A stretch of DNA of 64,000 bases. Origin: Beta vulgaris subsp. vulgaris. Lineage: Eukaryota > Streptophyta > Magnoliopsida > Caryophyllales > Amaranthaceae. The notes under the pieces were generated by a model that was not told where the DNA came from, ran no database searches, and saw nothing but the letters and a program-made list of their open reading frames with translations. Shown in pieces: positions 1-11,334 of the stretch. Where the stretch lies: contig NC_079206.1 in NCBI RefSeq assembly GCF_026745355.1, positions 41,275,536-41,339,535 of the forward strand, written 5' to 3'. A program made the translations under genes and the position numbers. How positions within the stretch are numbered: the stretch's first letter is position 1; the number at the start of each line of letters is the position of its first letter.

Positions 1-672
1 TAAGCAAGTATGTATACAATTTGTAATTTGAAGCAATAAAACGAATATAATTGTTTGTATACAATTTGATTTTAAGGGAATTCGCACTTTCAACTGAATG
101 CAAGAAATCGTGTATATAAATAAGATTAGTTGAACTCCTACTGTGATTGTAACCGGTGCCACTGTTCTTAGTCACGATATGTAATTTTATTTGATTGATT
201 TTTTTGTAATATATGTATTCTTTTTCAGTAATTATTTTTCTTTCTTTATTTTCTGTAATTTATTATTATAAATCTACGATTTTTTTTGTGAAGAAATCAA
301 AATCTTTATTGCATTTGCAACAGCCTCATTCTTAGTTCATAAAATTATTTTTTTTCCTCAAAAAAAAAAAAATTTTTTTTTTTAAATTTGCAATTTGCGT
401 CGCACGTAGCCCAAGGTGCGACGCAAATCACTCATCTGCGTCGCACCCTAGGTGATGTGCGACGCACATCACCCTTATGTGTTGGGCTGGGGAGAGCCAT
501 CTGCGTCGCACCGTATACAACGTGCGACGCAAATAGCTAATTAATCTGCGTCGTATTCGCATACAACGCAGATCATTTTTAGGTCATTTGCGTCGAGACC
601 TGTGTCGTCAGACCCAACTCCGACGCAAATAGGTGTCCAGGGTCCAACGCAAATCGACCTTTTTGTACTAGT
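1..672. mobile_element. End of a CACTA-family transposon (left part outside window)
   Basis: From about 390 to 672 the sequence is built of direct and inverted copies of the word TGCGTCGCAC / GTGCGACGCA and ends in CCTTTTTGTACTAGT. That is the inverse of a CACTAGTACAAAAAGG-type terminus, with the last G missing. The same subterminal block recurs at 4,800-5,170, so both belong to one family. Downstream sequence (673 onward) matches the inside of an LTR at 16,055-17,034, so this element inserted into that LTR. Bases 1-380 are AT-rich and non-coding. Only one end is in the window, so no TSD can be checked. Confidence 0.6.
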
Positions 673-1711
673 TTTGGTAAGTTTGATAAGTTATGCCTTT
701 TTAAAGGTAAGATTATTGTTGGCTAGGTTCAACAAATAAAGAAAGTTGAGATTCAAAAGAAAGTAGTCTTGGATTGTAAGTTGTGATCACTTATTAAATC
801 CTAAGATAAAAGAAGTTCAGTTGTGACTGTTTGATTATTATTTCTGTGTTGCTTGTATGTGTGTCATAACAAGTGATAATATGTAAATGAAGTAAAGTGT
901 AACGAGAATAGTTATAGACTTTACACTGGTGCACGTCTAGAGTTGGACATTAGGAGTTAGAGTACATGGTGAGCGAGCCATGACTTTTTACAGGAGATGG
1001 ATTGATCACCATCCCTTTTTCAGTTAGCAAAAGTTCCTCGATATCGCAGGTCAATCTGAAATGCGTTGTAGTGCCTAGTAGCACCCGTATTTCGTCTTCG
1101 TAGGTGAAGGCATTAGTAGATAAGACAACTCAGTTCTAATAACTATTCCATTAAAGTAATAAAAAGATGTTTAGAGTTTAGTTAAGTTGAAGTTATCTGT
1201 AGATTATTATATGATTATATTATTATTTGTGCCTGCATATTATTTATTAATATTATGTTAGGAATGTTTATGTTTTAGTATGTAGTACTCAGCTTTGCTG
1301 ATTACGTACTTTGTTTCTGATTGTGATCATGGCTTTGCCTTATTGATCCTGTGATGATCCATTATGGTGAGCAGATTTAGTATAGCATTGACATTACAGG
1401 TTCGCAGATGTGCATCATTGGGAATCTGGAATGGAGGGAATGTGTAACTAGTATATTTTACTTTCTGCATTAATAAGAACATCTTTTGTTAAGTTTGTCT
1501 GAGTAGACTAAATTAGATTGTTTAAGTTTCTAGATAGTTGTTTATTTATTTATTAATTTATATATTATTAATTTATAGTTTAGTTAATTGTTTTTCGCTG
1601 CAAAATTCCGAATAAGCCGATACGTTATCACACGGGCGATAATACTTGGGTAATCTCTACTTGTATATTATCAAAGTATTTCTGAAAAGAGAGAATTATC
1701 GGGGTGTTATA
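673..1711 (+). repeat. 3' part of a Gypsy-type LTR, interrupted by the CACTA end
   Basis: This stretch matches the last kilobase of the solo LTR at 14,528-17,034 in order. Shared landmarks are the GGCTAGGTTCAACAAATAA block, the ATGTAGTACTCAGCTTTGCT block, the GCCGATACGTTATCACACGG block, and a terminus ending in GGGGTGTTATA (GGGGTGTTACA in the solo LTR). No protein is encoded. The element that owned it lies to the left or has been lost. Because a CACTA end sits at its left edge, the LTR is older than that transposon. Confidence 0.7.
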
Positions 1712-2006
1712 GCCAACCACTCCCATTTCGCCCCACACCACCACCATATAGATGCAAAACCTCTGCACCACAAAACCTCTTCACAAATCCCTTCCCACCC
1801 CCGCGATACTAGCCATGAACCCACCCCATGCAAACACCACCACTCTCGAAACCACCTTGCCACTCCCTGTGACCATCCCTCACCCACGAAACAACTTATT
1901 ACTACCATATGAAACCATCATCAATTCATCACCACCATCTAAAACCATCAACAATGGTAGAATTCTCAGGAGGTACTCGGGTTATTAATTCGTAGGGGGT
2001 AGGGGA
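1712..2006. other. Unassigned CA-rich flank
   Basis: This is cytosine- and adenine-rich sequence (many CCACCA and ACCACC words) between an LTR end and the left LTR of the host Copia. Short open frames cross it on both strands, but none resembles a protein family. I see no gene or repeat boundary in it. Confidence 0.5.
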
Positions 2007-2245
2007 TGTTAAAAATCAAACTTTAATTTAACATTACTATAATTAGTTTACTTTTAATAACTTTTGTTTAAATTAGATTATGGTTTAAAATGAGAATTAG
2101 TCTAATCCTTTATTTTTTTAGTAAACCATAAATTATGTATATGTGGAATTGTTATTTCATTATAATGAGGCAACATAAAAGAAAGAAAGGAGAGATATAA
2201 GTTGAAGAAGTTTTATATTTGAAAGATATATAATATTTTTGGGTT
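2007..2245 (+). repeat. 5' LTR of the host Copia (end unclear)
   Basis: It begins TGTTAAAAATCAAACTTTAA and matches 36,511-36,740 through GAAGAAGTTTTATATTTGAA. After about 2,245 the two copies part, and pieces of this LTR recur scrambled at 2,255-2,340. No tRNA primer-binding site is recognisable behind it, which fits strong decay. Confidence 0.7.
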
Positions 2246-2254
2246 GATTTCAGA

Positions 2255-2475
2255 TTATTTGAAAGAAAGGAGAGATATAAATTATGTATATGTATATGGT
2301 TTAAAATGAGAATTAGTCTAATACTGTTTAAATTATAATGAGTCGATTTCAGATTATTTTTCTCTTGCATATTGTGGTCAAATTATAATGAGTCGATTTC
2401 AAATTATTTAAAAAGTTTGAAAAATTCGCTTGCAGATAATGAGTCGATTTCAGATTATTTTTCTCGTTTACTTAT
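2255..2475 (+). repeat. Scrambled LTR pieces and a 50-bp tandem repeat
   Basis: The word TAATGAGTCGATTTCAGATT recurs three times with starts about 50-51 bp apart (near 2,337, 2,387 and 2,438). It is preceded by a second copy of LTR sequence (GAAAGAAAGGAGAGATATAA at about 2,259). This looks like slippage or unequal exchange in the leader of the host Copia. Confidence 0.6.
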
Positions 2476-2479
2476 AAAT

Positions 2480-2957
2480 TATAATTGTTGAACGGAGAAA
2501 ATATTGAAGATGTTAAGATCTTTGAGAAAATACTTCAATCTCGCAATAAAAAATTTAATCATGTATTACCAACAATAGAAGAATCAAAAAGACATTGAAA
2601 CATTATCTGTAGAAGAGCTTATGGGATCACCTCAAGAGCATGAACAATGAATTCAGAATAATGATGGACCAGTTGTAACCGAGCAAGATCTTGAATAAGT
2701 TGACATTTAATGAACAAAGAGGTGGAAATCGACGAGGCGCGTTTCGAGGACGAGGCGGTAGAGGCTACCAAGCTCGTGACCAAAATAATGAGAAACGTTT
2801 TGGCCGTGGAAGAGGGTCAAACAGAGGAGGAAAAAGTTTCAATGAACGTGGTAAAACAAAAAATATTCAATGCTATAATTGTCAAAAATATGGACATTAT
2901 GCATCGGAGTGTTGGAACAAACAAAAAGATCAGAGAAATCATTTGAATTTTTCTTAA
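2480..2957 (+). pseudogene. Copia gag remnant with zinc knuckle
   Basis: In shifting frames the sequence reads a capsid-like C-terminus (…KKFNHVLPTIEESK…, then a SVEELMGS-like block). From 2,691 comes a Gly/Arg-rich linker and the CCHC knuckle CYNCQKYGHYASEC (C-X2-C-X4-H-X4-C), typical of Copia nucleocapsid. In-frame stops and frameshifts break the 5' half. It is the gag of the host Copia and directly precedes its pre-integrase region. Confidence 0.8.
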
Positions 2958-3395
2958 TCGTAAAAAAACAATGAGGAAAGTCCTACATCAAAGGTAATGT
3001 ATGTTTGGGAGATTCATCCAAACTACAAGTTGAAAGTAAAGGGAAAGTACGAATTTTCTTAAAAATGGAAATGAAGAATTCATTTTCTAATGTTTATTAT
3101 GTGCATAATATGAAAAGTAACATCCTTAGTATTGGTTAATTTTGGAAAAAGGAAATGTTGTTCGTATGAAGGGTAATAATCCTCTTCAGAAAGACAAAGG
3201 AGGAAAACTTATTGCTCAATCGAAAATGGCGAAGAAACGCAGCATGTTTCCGCTGCAACTTAACACCGAGCTACAAAAGTGCTTTTATGGTTTTGTAGAA
3301 AATGAGTCATGAAAATGGCATATATGTTTTGGGCATTTGCATTTCAATGGCTTAAAACTCTTGCAATTAAAGAACATGGTGCATGGAGTGCCTAC
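2958..3395 (+). pseudogene. Copia protease/pre-integrase remnant, cut by the LARD
   Basis: Translated pieces include NVYYVHNMKSNILSIGQF and HLHFNGLKLLQLKNMVHGVP, the region between protease and the integrase zinc finger in Copia. The frame is broken several times. It stops at the codons for G-V-P, and the next codons (T-F-E-D-P-K) lie 10 kb away at 13,393 after the LARD insertion. Confidence 0.8.
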
Positions 3396-3884
3396 TGTTG
3401 AGCCATGTAGTGTTTTGATGATTGTAAACAAATGATGATTATCTAACTAACATCTGTGTTTGAGATGTGCATATTACATTAACATGAAACAAGTCATCAA
3501 AGGTTGAATATATCACATCATGAAGGTTTTCCAACAAGTAAAGTTCCTAAAACAGTTCCTATAAGGAACAGAAATAGAGCGGTTCCGAGGTACGTCCTAT
3601 GAGGAACATTTTGCGTCCCCTCAATTGCGTCGCACAGAAACGGAAACGACGCACAGTTAGGATTTGCGTCGCACGTGGGAAGCTGTGCGACGCAAATCAC
3701 AAAAATCTCCCAACTGGTGCCCTGAATGTGCGTCGCACCCTCCTTACATGTGTTGCAAAAGGCTAATGTGCGTCGGACCCTTTGGCCCATCCGACGCACA
3801 TCAGCCCAATCACTTGTATTTTTTTTTTTTGACGGGAATCACTGATACCTCTCAAACCCTAAAAATACACACAGTTAGGCTCTC

Positions 3885-4175
3885 ACCCGTCTCTCTCTCT
3901 CAAACCGCCCCCCTTCTCTCTCTCTCTCACCCTCAAACACTCAAAACCGTCTCTCTCTCACCCTCTCTCTCACCCTCAAACTCTCTCTCTCTCTCACCCT
4001 CAAACTCTCTCTCTCTCCGGCGAAAATTTGGTATAATAGCAACAAAAATTGAAGATCTTCGATATTATCTCCGGCGACCTCTTCGTTCTTCGCACTCCAA
4101 AAATAGCAACGAATTCGTTCTTCGCACTCCATAAATAGCAACGAATTCGTTCTTCGCACTCCAAAAATAAGGTAA
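3885..4175 (+). repeat. CT-rich block plus three 32-bp repeats inside the CACTA element
   Basis: From 3,885 to 4,016 the sequence is almost pure CTCTCT broken by ACCCTCAAA words. From 4,082 the unit starting TTCGTTCTTCGCACTCC repeats at 4,082, 4,114 and 4,146 (period 32), followed by AAGGTAAGTTA and a T-rich run. The layout (pyrimidine leader, then GT donor, then T-rich intron-like DNA) resembles the untranslated first exon of a plant gene and may be captured host sequence. No homolog was identified. Confidence 0.55.
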
Positions 4176-4859
4176 GTTATTTTTTTTTTTCTTTTTCTTG
4201 TTTCTCGCATGTCTTAATTGTTTGTAATTTGTCATTTTTTTTAGATCTTGTTTGAAGACCTCATTTTTTCATTTTCGTGAATTTTTCGTTTTTCATTTTT
4301 CGCAACGAACTTCACAAGGAGCGATTTCAAATCTTGTTTGAAGACCTTGTTTGAGGACTCCAAAAATTACAACGAGAAGGAAGGAAGCTCCAACATTTTT
4401 CGCTACATCTTCGTTTTCATTTTTCCAGATTTGTTTTTATGAATTATTGTAATATTTTTCCAGCATTTTCGTTTTTGTTTTTCCAGATCTATTCGAATTT
4501 TTGTACGGTATTGTTATTAGTTTTATTTTTCCAGATCTATCTCTACACATTCATTGTCATTTTTTAATTGAAGCATCTGTTTGGTTGTGGTGATTTTGAA
4601 GTTTCTGTTTGGTTGTGGTGCAGTACCAAAGCATAGCATTCATTTTTTTATTTTTGTACGCTGCATCTGTATTTTTTTTTATTTTTCACATCAGTCATTT
4701 GAAGTTTCTGTTCGAATGCAATATAGTTCGAATGTAATCTTCTACTCTTCTACTGTTCGATAATCATCTTTGCAGTATATTGTAGGTCTAAAAAAAAATT
4801 TTTTTTTATTAAAATATTAATTTGCGTTGCACATAGCCCGAGGTGCGACGCAAATCACT

Positions 4860-4965
4860 AATGTGCGTCGCACCCTTGGCAATGTGCGTCGCACCCTTGG
4901 CAATGTGCGTCGCACCCTTGGCAATGTGCGTCGCACCCTTGGCAATGTGCAACGCACATTACCCT
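4860..4965 (+). repeat. 21-bp tandem repeat in CACTA subterminal region
   Basis: Four exact 21-bp copies of AATGTGCGTCGCACCCTTGG plus C start at 4,860, 4,881, 4,902 and 4,923, with a decayed fifth at 4,944. The unit contains GTGCGTCGCAC, the family's subterminal word, so this is local amplification of a likely transposase-binding motif. Confidence 0.8.
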
Positions 4966-7133
4966 CTACATTACTATGAATTGGGCTGGGATAGCCATCT
5001 GCGTCGCACCGTATACGAGTGCGACACAAATAGCTGAACCATCTGCGTCGTTTTCGCATACGACGCAGATCGTTTCTGAGTCATTTGCGTCGAGAGCTTT
5101 GGCGTCGCACCAGAGTCCGACGCAAATAGGCGCCTCACATCCGATGCAAATTGTCTTTTCTATAGTAGTGGCAGTTCCTGAGTGGGAGAAGCAATATAAC
5201 GTTTCAGAGTTGAAACAAGAAGTTCCTGAGCAGGAACTATGAGTGCGAAGTTTCTCAAAGGAACTAGCACACCGAAGTTCCAAAGGTGGAGCTATCAACA
5301 TGCGGTTCTTGAGTTGGAGTAGCATGGAGCATGAAGGCAGAAAATATGAGTTTATTTTCTAGGATTCATGTAAGTATGTGAAAACGTGAAGTTAATGGAA
5401 CAAGGTCTAAAGGAACTCGTAAGGTCAAATGAACTTCTAGAACTTAGAGTCAAAAGTATTTAAGAGTCAATAAATCTTATGCATATTATCTATAAGAATT
5501 TATTTAGAGTTTGTTTCTTAATAAATCTCTACTTGGTTAAATATTTATAAATAATATGCATTGGTTGTTTTAGGATTAGTTTTCGTTTTGAAATAAAAGA
5601 TAAGCTTTAGTTTTAAAATAAAAGCTAAGTTTTAGTTTTAAAATAAAAGATAAGTTTTAAATAAAATAGGTTTGATAAAATCGGTTTCTTTATAAATCTG
5701 ATTTTAATTAATTTAATTTTATCTTTTCGTTTTTTGGAAAATAAAAGCCTAGATTTATAATACGTATAATGAGTGTTGTTAAAGAAATTGTCTGTCTGTT
5801 CCTCTCTAAGGAACAGACGTGGTAGTATATTAATCTAAGTTAAAGGAGTTAACTATTAAAAGGAACTAGTCTTAGGATGAAGCATTACAACGGCATAGTT
5901 ATGTCAGTAGAGTAAATTTTGCCTAGATTATAGGTAATCGTTTTTATTTAAGGAAAAATATGATTTTAAGGAAAAGATTTTATTTTTCCAAAGATAATAA
6001 AATTTATTTTCGATTTTTATGAAAATATTTTAAAGAGAATATTTTTAGTAAATAGATTTTATTTTGGTATTAAAAATTAAAATGTTTTTAATTAAAATCA
6101 GATTTTCAATTTAATGCTTAAAGAGGTTGCTAAAATTAAGGAGCATTGACTTAATTCTCTCCCACGTTTAACAGTGATCGTGGAGATCATGGGATGATTG
6201 AGGAACGTGTTCCTCCGAGTAAGGAACATCATGGGTTAATGGTTTAGCCACTACCACATGATTAATCCCACGTTCATTCTAAAAGACTGCTATAAATATA
6301 CAAGTTCTACTAAGTTTCAAATTGTCTGACTTTTAGGAGTCATACCAACGGGTGTCTGACTTTTATTAGTCACACCAACAGGTGTCTGACTTTTATTAGT
6401 CACACCAACGTGTGTCTGACTAGTGTCTTTCCATAGTGTTAGACTTATGTCATTCCATAAGTTTGGCTTAAGGAATAGCGTTACAAAAGAAATATATTTT
6501 CTATTCCTTGTTTGAGTTAGTTCCTGTGAGTTCCAAGTTCATACGAGTGTCATGTTCCTTTACACTTATTCAGTTTCTATATCCTAGAGTTAAACCAAAT
6601 TATCAAGTGTTTGCATTTGAGTTTGGGGTTAAAGGGTTTGAGTGAACTCTTGTAATTGGAACTTTGTAAAGGTTTTGAGTGAATTCTTATATCAAGTTCG
6701 AGTTAGGAACTTGAGTAAGTTCGAGTTAGGAACTTGAGTAAGTTCTTGTTGTGTATGCGTAGACTTAGGGTGAAGTCTATCTAGGGGTGAATTGTTTGAG
6801 TAAACCTTTTGTAAAGAGTTGTGGGAACTCTTGAAAGACTTAGAGTTAAGTCTAGAGTGTAGAGTGGAGATTGTGAGAGAATTGGAGTTCCGAGTGGAAC
6901 TTGCGTATGTAATAGGTTGAATCATAGTAGATTTCCTATTATAGTGAAGAGTTTAAATCTTGAGTAGGTCGTGGTTTTTCTTCTTATATTGAGATATGAA
7001 GTTTCCACGTAAAAATCTCTCTTGCACTTTCAGTTCCTTATTGCTTATATTTTAAATTCCGCATTATTTGCGCAATAAGTTCCATACTACAATTCACCCC
7101 CCCTCTTGTAGTGTTCCTAGTGAAATAACAATT

Positions 7134-7146
7134 GGTATCAGAGCCG
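7134..7146 (+). promoter_or_regulatory. tRNA-iMet primer-binding site of the LARD
   Basis: TGGTATCAGAGCC lies two bases after the 5' LTR end. It is the usual complement of the initiator methionine tRNA 3' end in plant Copia elements and primes minus-strand DNA synthesis. Confidence 0.9.
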
Positions 7147-10100
7147 GAACTCATTGATAAGCAGGAAACCCTGCTGAGTTAAGTTCCTACAAGAAGAAAG
7201 AACACATACGAGAAAGGAACTCCACCCGATATCATTCAAAGGAACAAGTGAAGGCTGACTTTTTATACACAATTAAAAGTCACTCAAGGATTATGAACAA
7301 CCCCTTTGATGTAAGTATCTCTTCCTTAAGATATTCTTTATATGCATATATTACATTGGAACTTGTTCCTTATAGTATTTCTAGTAAGATTGTTTTATTT
7401 GGCTTTGATGTTTATATAGAAATTTAGGATAACTTTAGCATTGTTTTCTAAAGACAAAATTCAGATTTCCAATTTCTTTAAAATATCAAAGAATCATACA
7501 CTAGAAATAGTTGAAGGAACAAGTTATATGGAACAATGCATATTTGTGTTTCTGGAACTTGGTTTATCATCTTAAGGAAAATCCATTATTTTTGGCATAT
7601 TATATCACGCTCATATTATTATTCATTTGCCAAATTATAGTTTTATTATGCATCATGAATATTTGAAATATTTCTTATGTCAGTACACGATGTTCCTTGT
7701 TAGTAGTGGTAGATATGTGTGTGCATCATGAATATGGATATTTTATGTTGCTTCTACTAACAAGAAAGGACCCAACATATATTTGGGTACCAAAAACCAA
7801 GAACTTGCTTATTTTGCAGGTAACGTGAAAGGAATTGGCATCTCTTGGTGTAGAGGTTAGTTGTTTCTAGAATGTAGTTCTAGAAATGAGTTCCTATGAC
7901 TACAAAAGCTAGAAAAAGTATGTAAAAGGTGAAATATATTTCTTAGGAAATTGGTTTATGACTACCCAAAATGAAGGAACAAACAATATTTAGTGAGGGG
8001 AACAACTCGTAAGATATAGCTCGATAATGAGTGTTCCAAGCATATGATGATAGACAAATCGACATTACTCTCGCTATATGCTTATGGTGAAGGAACTATA
8101 GCTTCAGAAACCAACGTCAAATGGTAAGACTATTTAATGATCAAATGTTGGTAAGTTAAGTTCTTGTTTCATTGTATATATCTTTATTGTCGAGTTAATG
8201 AAGCACATCATGTTTATAGTTTTTAAAGTTCACCAACTCCGGTTGTTTTGCAATTAAATTGCGTCATCAATAAAAGCTAGAAATGTCATACTTTAAGGGA
8301 ATCAAGCAGAGAACACATACTTTGTTGATCTCAATTTGGCTCCTAACAACATGATATGACTAGTCATTATTGAGGTTAATCTACTTATATCTATCAAAAT
8401 AATAACATTCTAACTTCATCATGGTTGACAAACCTAGACCAAGGAACTTGATTATAGGTATATCTTATATCTAGTTCCTAAAGGTAAACGTTTGTATACT
8501 GTGTCCATGAAGATAGTATGTGATCTTATCATCTTTCAAAATTTGGTGTGCATCAAAAATTCTTGGAACCTTTTCATATGAATTTGCGTGGCATCTTAAG
8601 TGTTTAGATTAGAATTTTGAAGGATATTTTTATTGTTTATAGTTATTTAAGGAACACTTGGTTCTTTTCTTTAATCGCAAAGATAAGTATTCCACATAAT
8701 CTTTAATAATTGCTAAGAAGATTAAAAGTATAAGTGTTCATAAATTATTATATTCAAGATCTAACCATGGAACTAAGTTCCAAACAAGTTTGATGATTTT
8801 GCAGAAAACAAGGTACTGACTACAAGCTTTCAAAGTGAAAAACATTATAACCAAAAAGAAACTTCTGGACAAAAGTCACCAATATTGCTTCCTAATCATC
8901 AACAAGGATATGGTTACATCTTTGATCAACAAGACACCCTACAAACTCAAAAGTAGAATATTTTACTAGGGATGTTTGTTTATATAAGTGAAGAGGTGAT
9001 GTTCCTGTGACGCGCCTTCAATTGCAAAGCATACTAAATTTACGACAAATAAAACAATGTGCACAGTAATGAGTGAACATATTATTTTAATTGAAAATAA
9101 CTTATTTGTTCACAGTAAACAGGTTAAAGATGGTTTTCATGTTGAACTCACAAGTTCCTATGGAGCTAGAATTCCTAACATGAAATATGTTACTCTCGAT
9201 CAAAAGCAACAATAACCATCTATATGACCTCATGGAGAAGAGCTTTAAAATGAAGATAACGTTCATCAAATAAAAGTTCAACTCAATGAATATGGAGACA
9301 TAGGCAAAGGAACTATATACAGGTTAGTTGTTCAGAGGAACAACTAAACAAAGAATGATGAGTATGCGTCAAGTTGGAATGGAAGTTTCCATCAGATGTG
9401 AAGACATCAAAATGGTGGAACTAACAATTCGAGAATTCAAAAGTAAGTCATCAAAATCAGTCCAGTACTTGAGGTAATTTTATATTCATGGTGAAATATG
9501 GCTTAAGTTATGATGTTTTCATTCACATTAATATATTACATTGTTAAAATTTATTAATCTGAATGCATAATTTCTATAAGTCTTGCTTTAAAATTATGTG
9601 AATATATGTTCTTTATAGTTTCACCTATTCATGGACTATTTATAGGAACAAGACTTAATGAAGTATGACTTGAGTATAAACATGGTCTTTTCCAAAAGTT
9701 TTGTCGAATTGAGTTCTTACACATACTAAAATTGAAGTAATTATATGCACAATATGATAAATATGTTACACTTAATTTTTGTGTTGTAAAGGCATATTCC
9801 CTTGCCTAAGAGTGTTAGAGGTCTCATAATAGAATTGTGGATGCTTCAAACATGAAAGTTCTAAGTTGCCAAAGATATATACAATGAAAGAAACCTTGCT
9901 GGAACAAGACGGTAAATTCCCTTAATACATTTCATTTCATTTAACTTTTAGAGGGAACAAACCTATTCTTAGCCAACTATCAACAGTTCACACCACGTTT
10001 CTTCAAATACCCTTTGATTAATTAATTTTTCATTCCATTCATATCCTGTCACTTCAATTATTCTAATTCCCATGTGCTCTAAATTAAAATTGATGACTTT

Positions 10101-11320
10101 TTATGGTTCAATGATACATAAAGAGTGATAAATGGTAAATACATTTTGAGGGGGAAGTTAAGGAAGAAGTGAGAAGCAAGTATTTTATATTTTATCAATT
10201 GATGCTCAGAAGGATATGTCATTAGAGGGAAATACTCATATAAGTTCCTAATAATGAAGGAATGGTAAGGAACTCAGGGGAATAAGGAAGAAATCGATAT
10301 ATATGTTTTCATTCTTGGTGGTGGATTTCAAGTATGTGTGAGTAAGCAATTACTTCTTTGTGGTTAGTAAATTAAATGTGACATTCTAGAAAAAGTGCAA
10401 CAACTTGTAGTGACACACTTGTTTAAAAAAAAAAGAAAAAAAAGAAGGGTAAACAAGGGTGATCAAATCTTTATTATTTCCTAGAAGTCAATATGTCATA
10501 TATGTGGTGGTGAATATGCTTACTCATGAAATTGATGAGAAGAGGAACATGAGCGGAAAAATGGATGAACTAGATTATAAAGATAAATTCGTTCAAGTTT
10601 CTTCACTCAATGAGTTCCTCATGGCTGATTAGTTGAGTAAAGTGAACTTGATATATATATATATATAAAAGTGAATGTGTGTGGGGTTTGACAAAGAATT
10701 CAAAAGTGTCAGATGAAGTGATTAATAATGATTGTTGAGAACCTCTTATTATAAGTCTAAACCATAGAGCACACAATATATCTCAAGGTCCTTCTGCTCA
10801 AAATTTTCCACAAACTTCTTTCATATTTCTTTGAGCCGGATATTACAATGTCTTATCACTTAGTCCATTCTTGACTTTCTAAATTGATTTTTGCTTAACT
10901 TTTATTTTCTTATTTGTCAAGTTCCTTCATGGTTTTTGAAGTTGGGTCTTTGGATTGTGAGTTGAAATTTGTGTAGCACATGCATCTAAGTTTGAAAACT
11001 GAGATTCTTGAGGCTTTTGGGACTAACAAGTGTTAACCATGATGGTGGAAATGTAGCATATAAAATTATGTGTATATGATTTACCTAAAATAAATGTGTG
11101 TAAGATGATCCTTTTCGATAATGACAAAAGGGGGAAGAATATGTATGATGCTTATGGTCAAATATAGTTAAGTCTATATCCTTCTATGATGAATGTTCTT
11201 TGTATGATGTGTTTATTTATGTTGATATTTCCTTCATATACAGCATGACTTGTTCATTATGGGGAATTAAAGTACATCTTTATTGCTTAATTTGTGATAA
11301 GCATCATTTGTTTTCATCAT
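7147..11320 (+). other. Non-coding interior of the LARD
   Basis: This 4.2-kb interior is AT-rich with stops in all frames. I found no gag or pol residue. The words GGAAC, AGGAACT and GTTCCT recur throughout it and the flanking LTRs. It ends in a pair of purine-rich tracts near 11,123 and 11,325. A packaging signal would be expected near the left end, but I cannot point to one. Confidence 0.7.
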
Positions 11321-11321
11321 C

Positions 11322-11334
11322 AAAAAGGGGAAAT
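11322..11334 (+). promoter_or_regulatory. Polypurine tract of the LARD
   Basis: AAAAAGGGGAAAT immediately precedes the 3' LTR and would prime plus-strand synthesis. The longer context ATCATCAAAAAGGGGAAAT matches the style of SIRE/Angela Copia tracts. Confidence 0.75.

Larger units (their letters stand above)
3611..5170 (+). mobile_element. Non-autonomous CACTA-family element, 5' end lost
   Basis: Comparison with the uninterrupted LTR at 11,528-11,560 places the insert between GAGGAACATT and GCAGTTCCTGAG. The right end is intact: CTTTTCTATAGTAGTG is the inverse of a CACTACTATAGAAAAG terminus. Both flanks are rich in TGCGTCGCAC-type subterminal repeats in both orientations. The left CACTA end and about 17 bp of the LTR are missing, so a deletion removed that terminus. 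No transposase is encoded. The interior carries a CT-rich, gene-leader-like block ending in a splice-donor-like AAGGTAAGT. Confidence 0.7.
3396..7131 (+). repeat. 5' LTR of the LARD, split by a CACTA element
   Basis: It matches the 3' LTR (11,335-13,389) from end to end, except that bases 3,611-5,170 are a transposon and about 17 bp of target were lost at that site. Net length is about 2.18 kb, against 2,055 bp for the partner. It contains three or four direct copies of a GTCTGACTTTTATTAGTCAC unit near 6,325-6,420. Confidence 0.85.

Noticed and set aside
4860..4965. CRISPR-like array
   Set aside because: The repeats are directly adjacent with no spacers and lie in a plant transposon.
4817..5059. 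Repeat-encoded open frames (RRTLPRV repeats)
   Set aside because: The 21-bp unit is a multiple of three, so it stays open by arithmetic; it is non-coding CACTA subterminal DNA.
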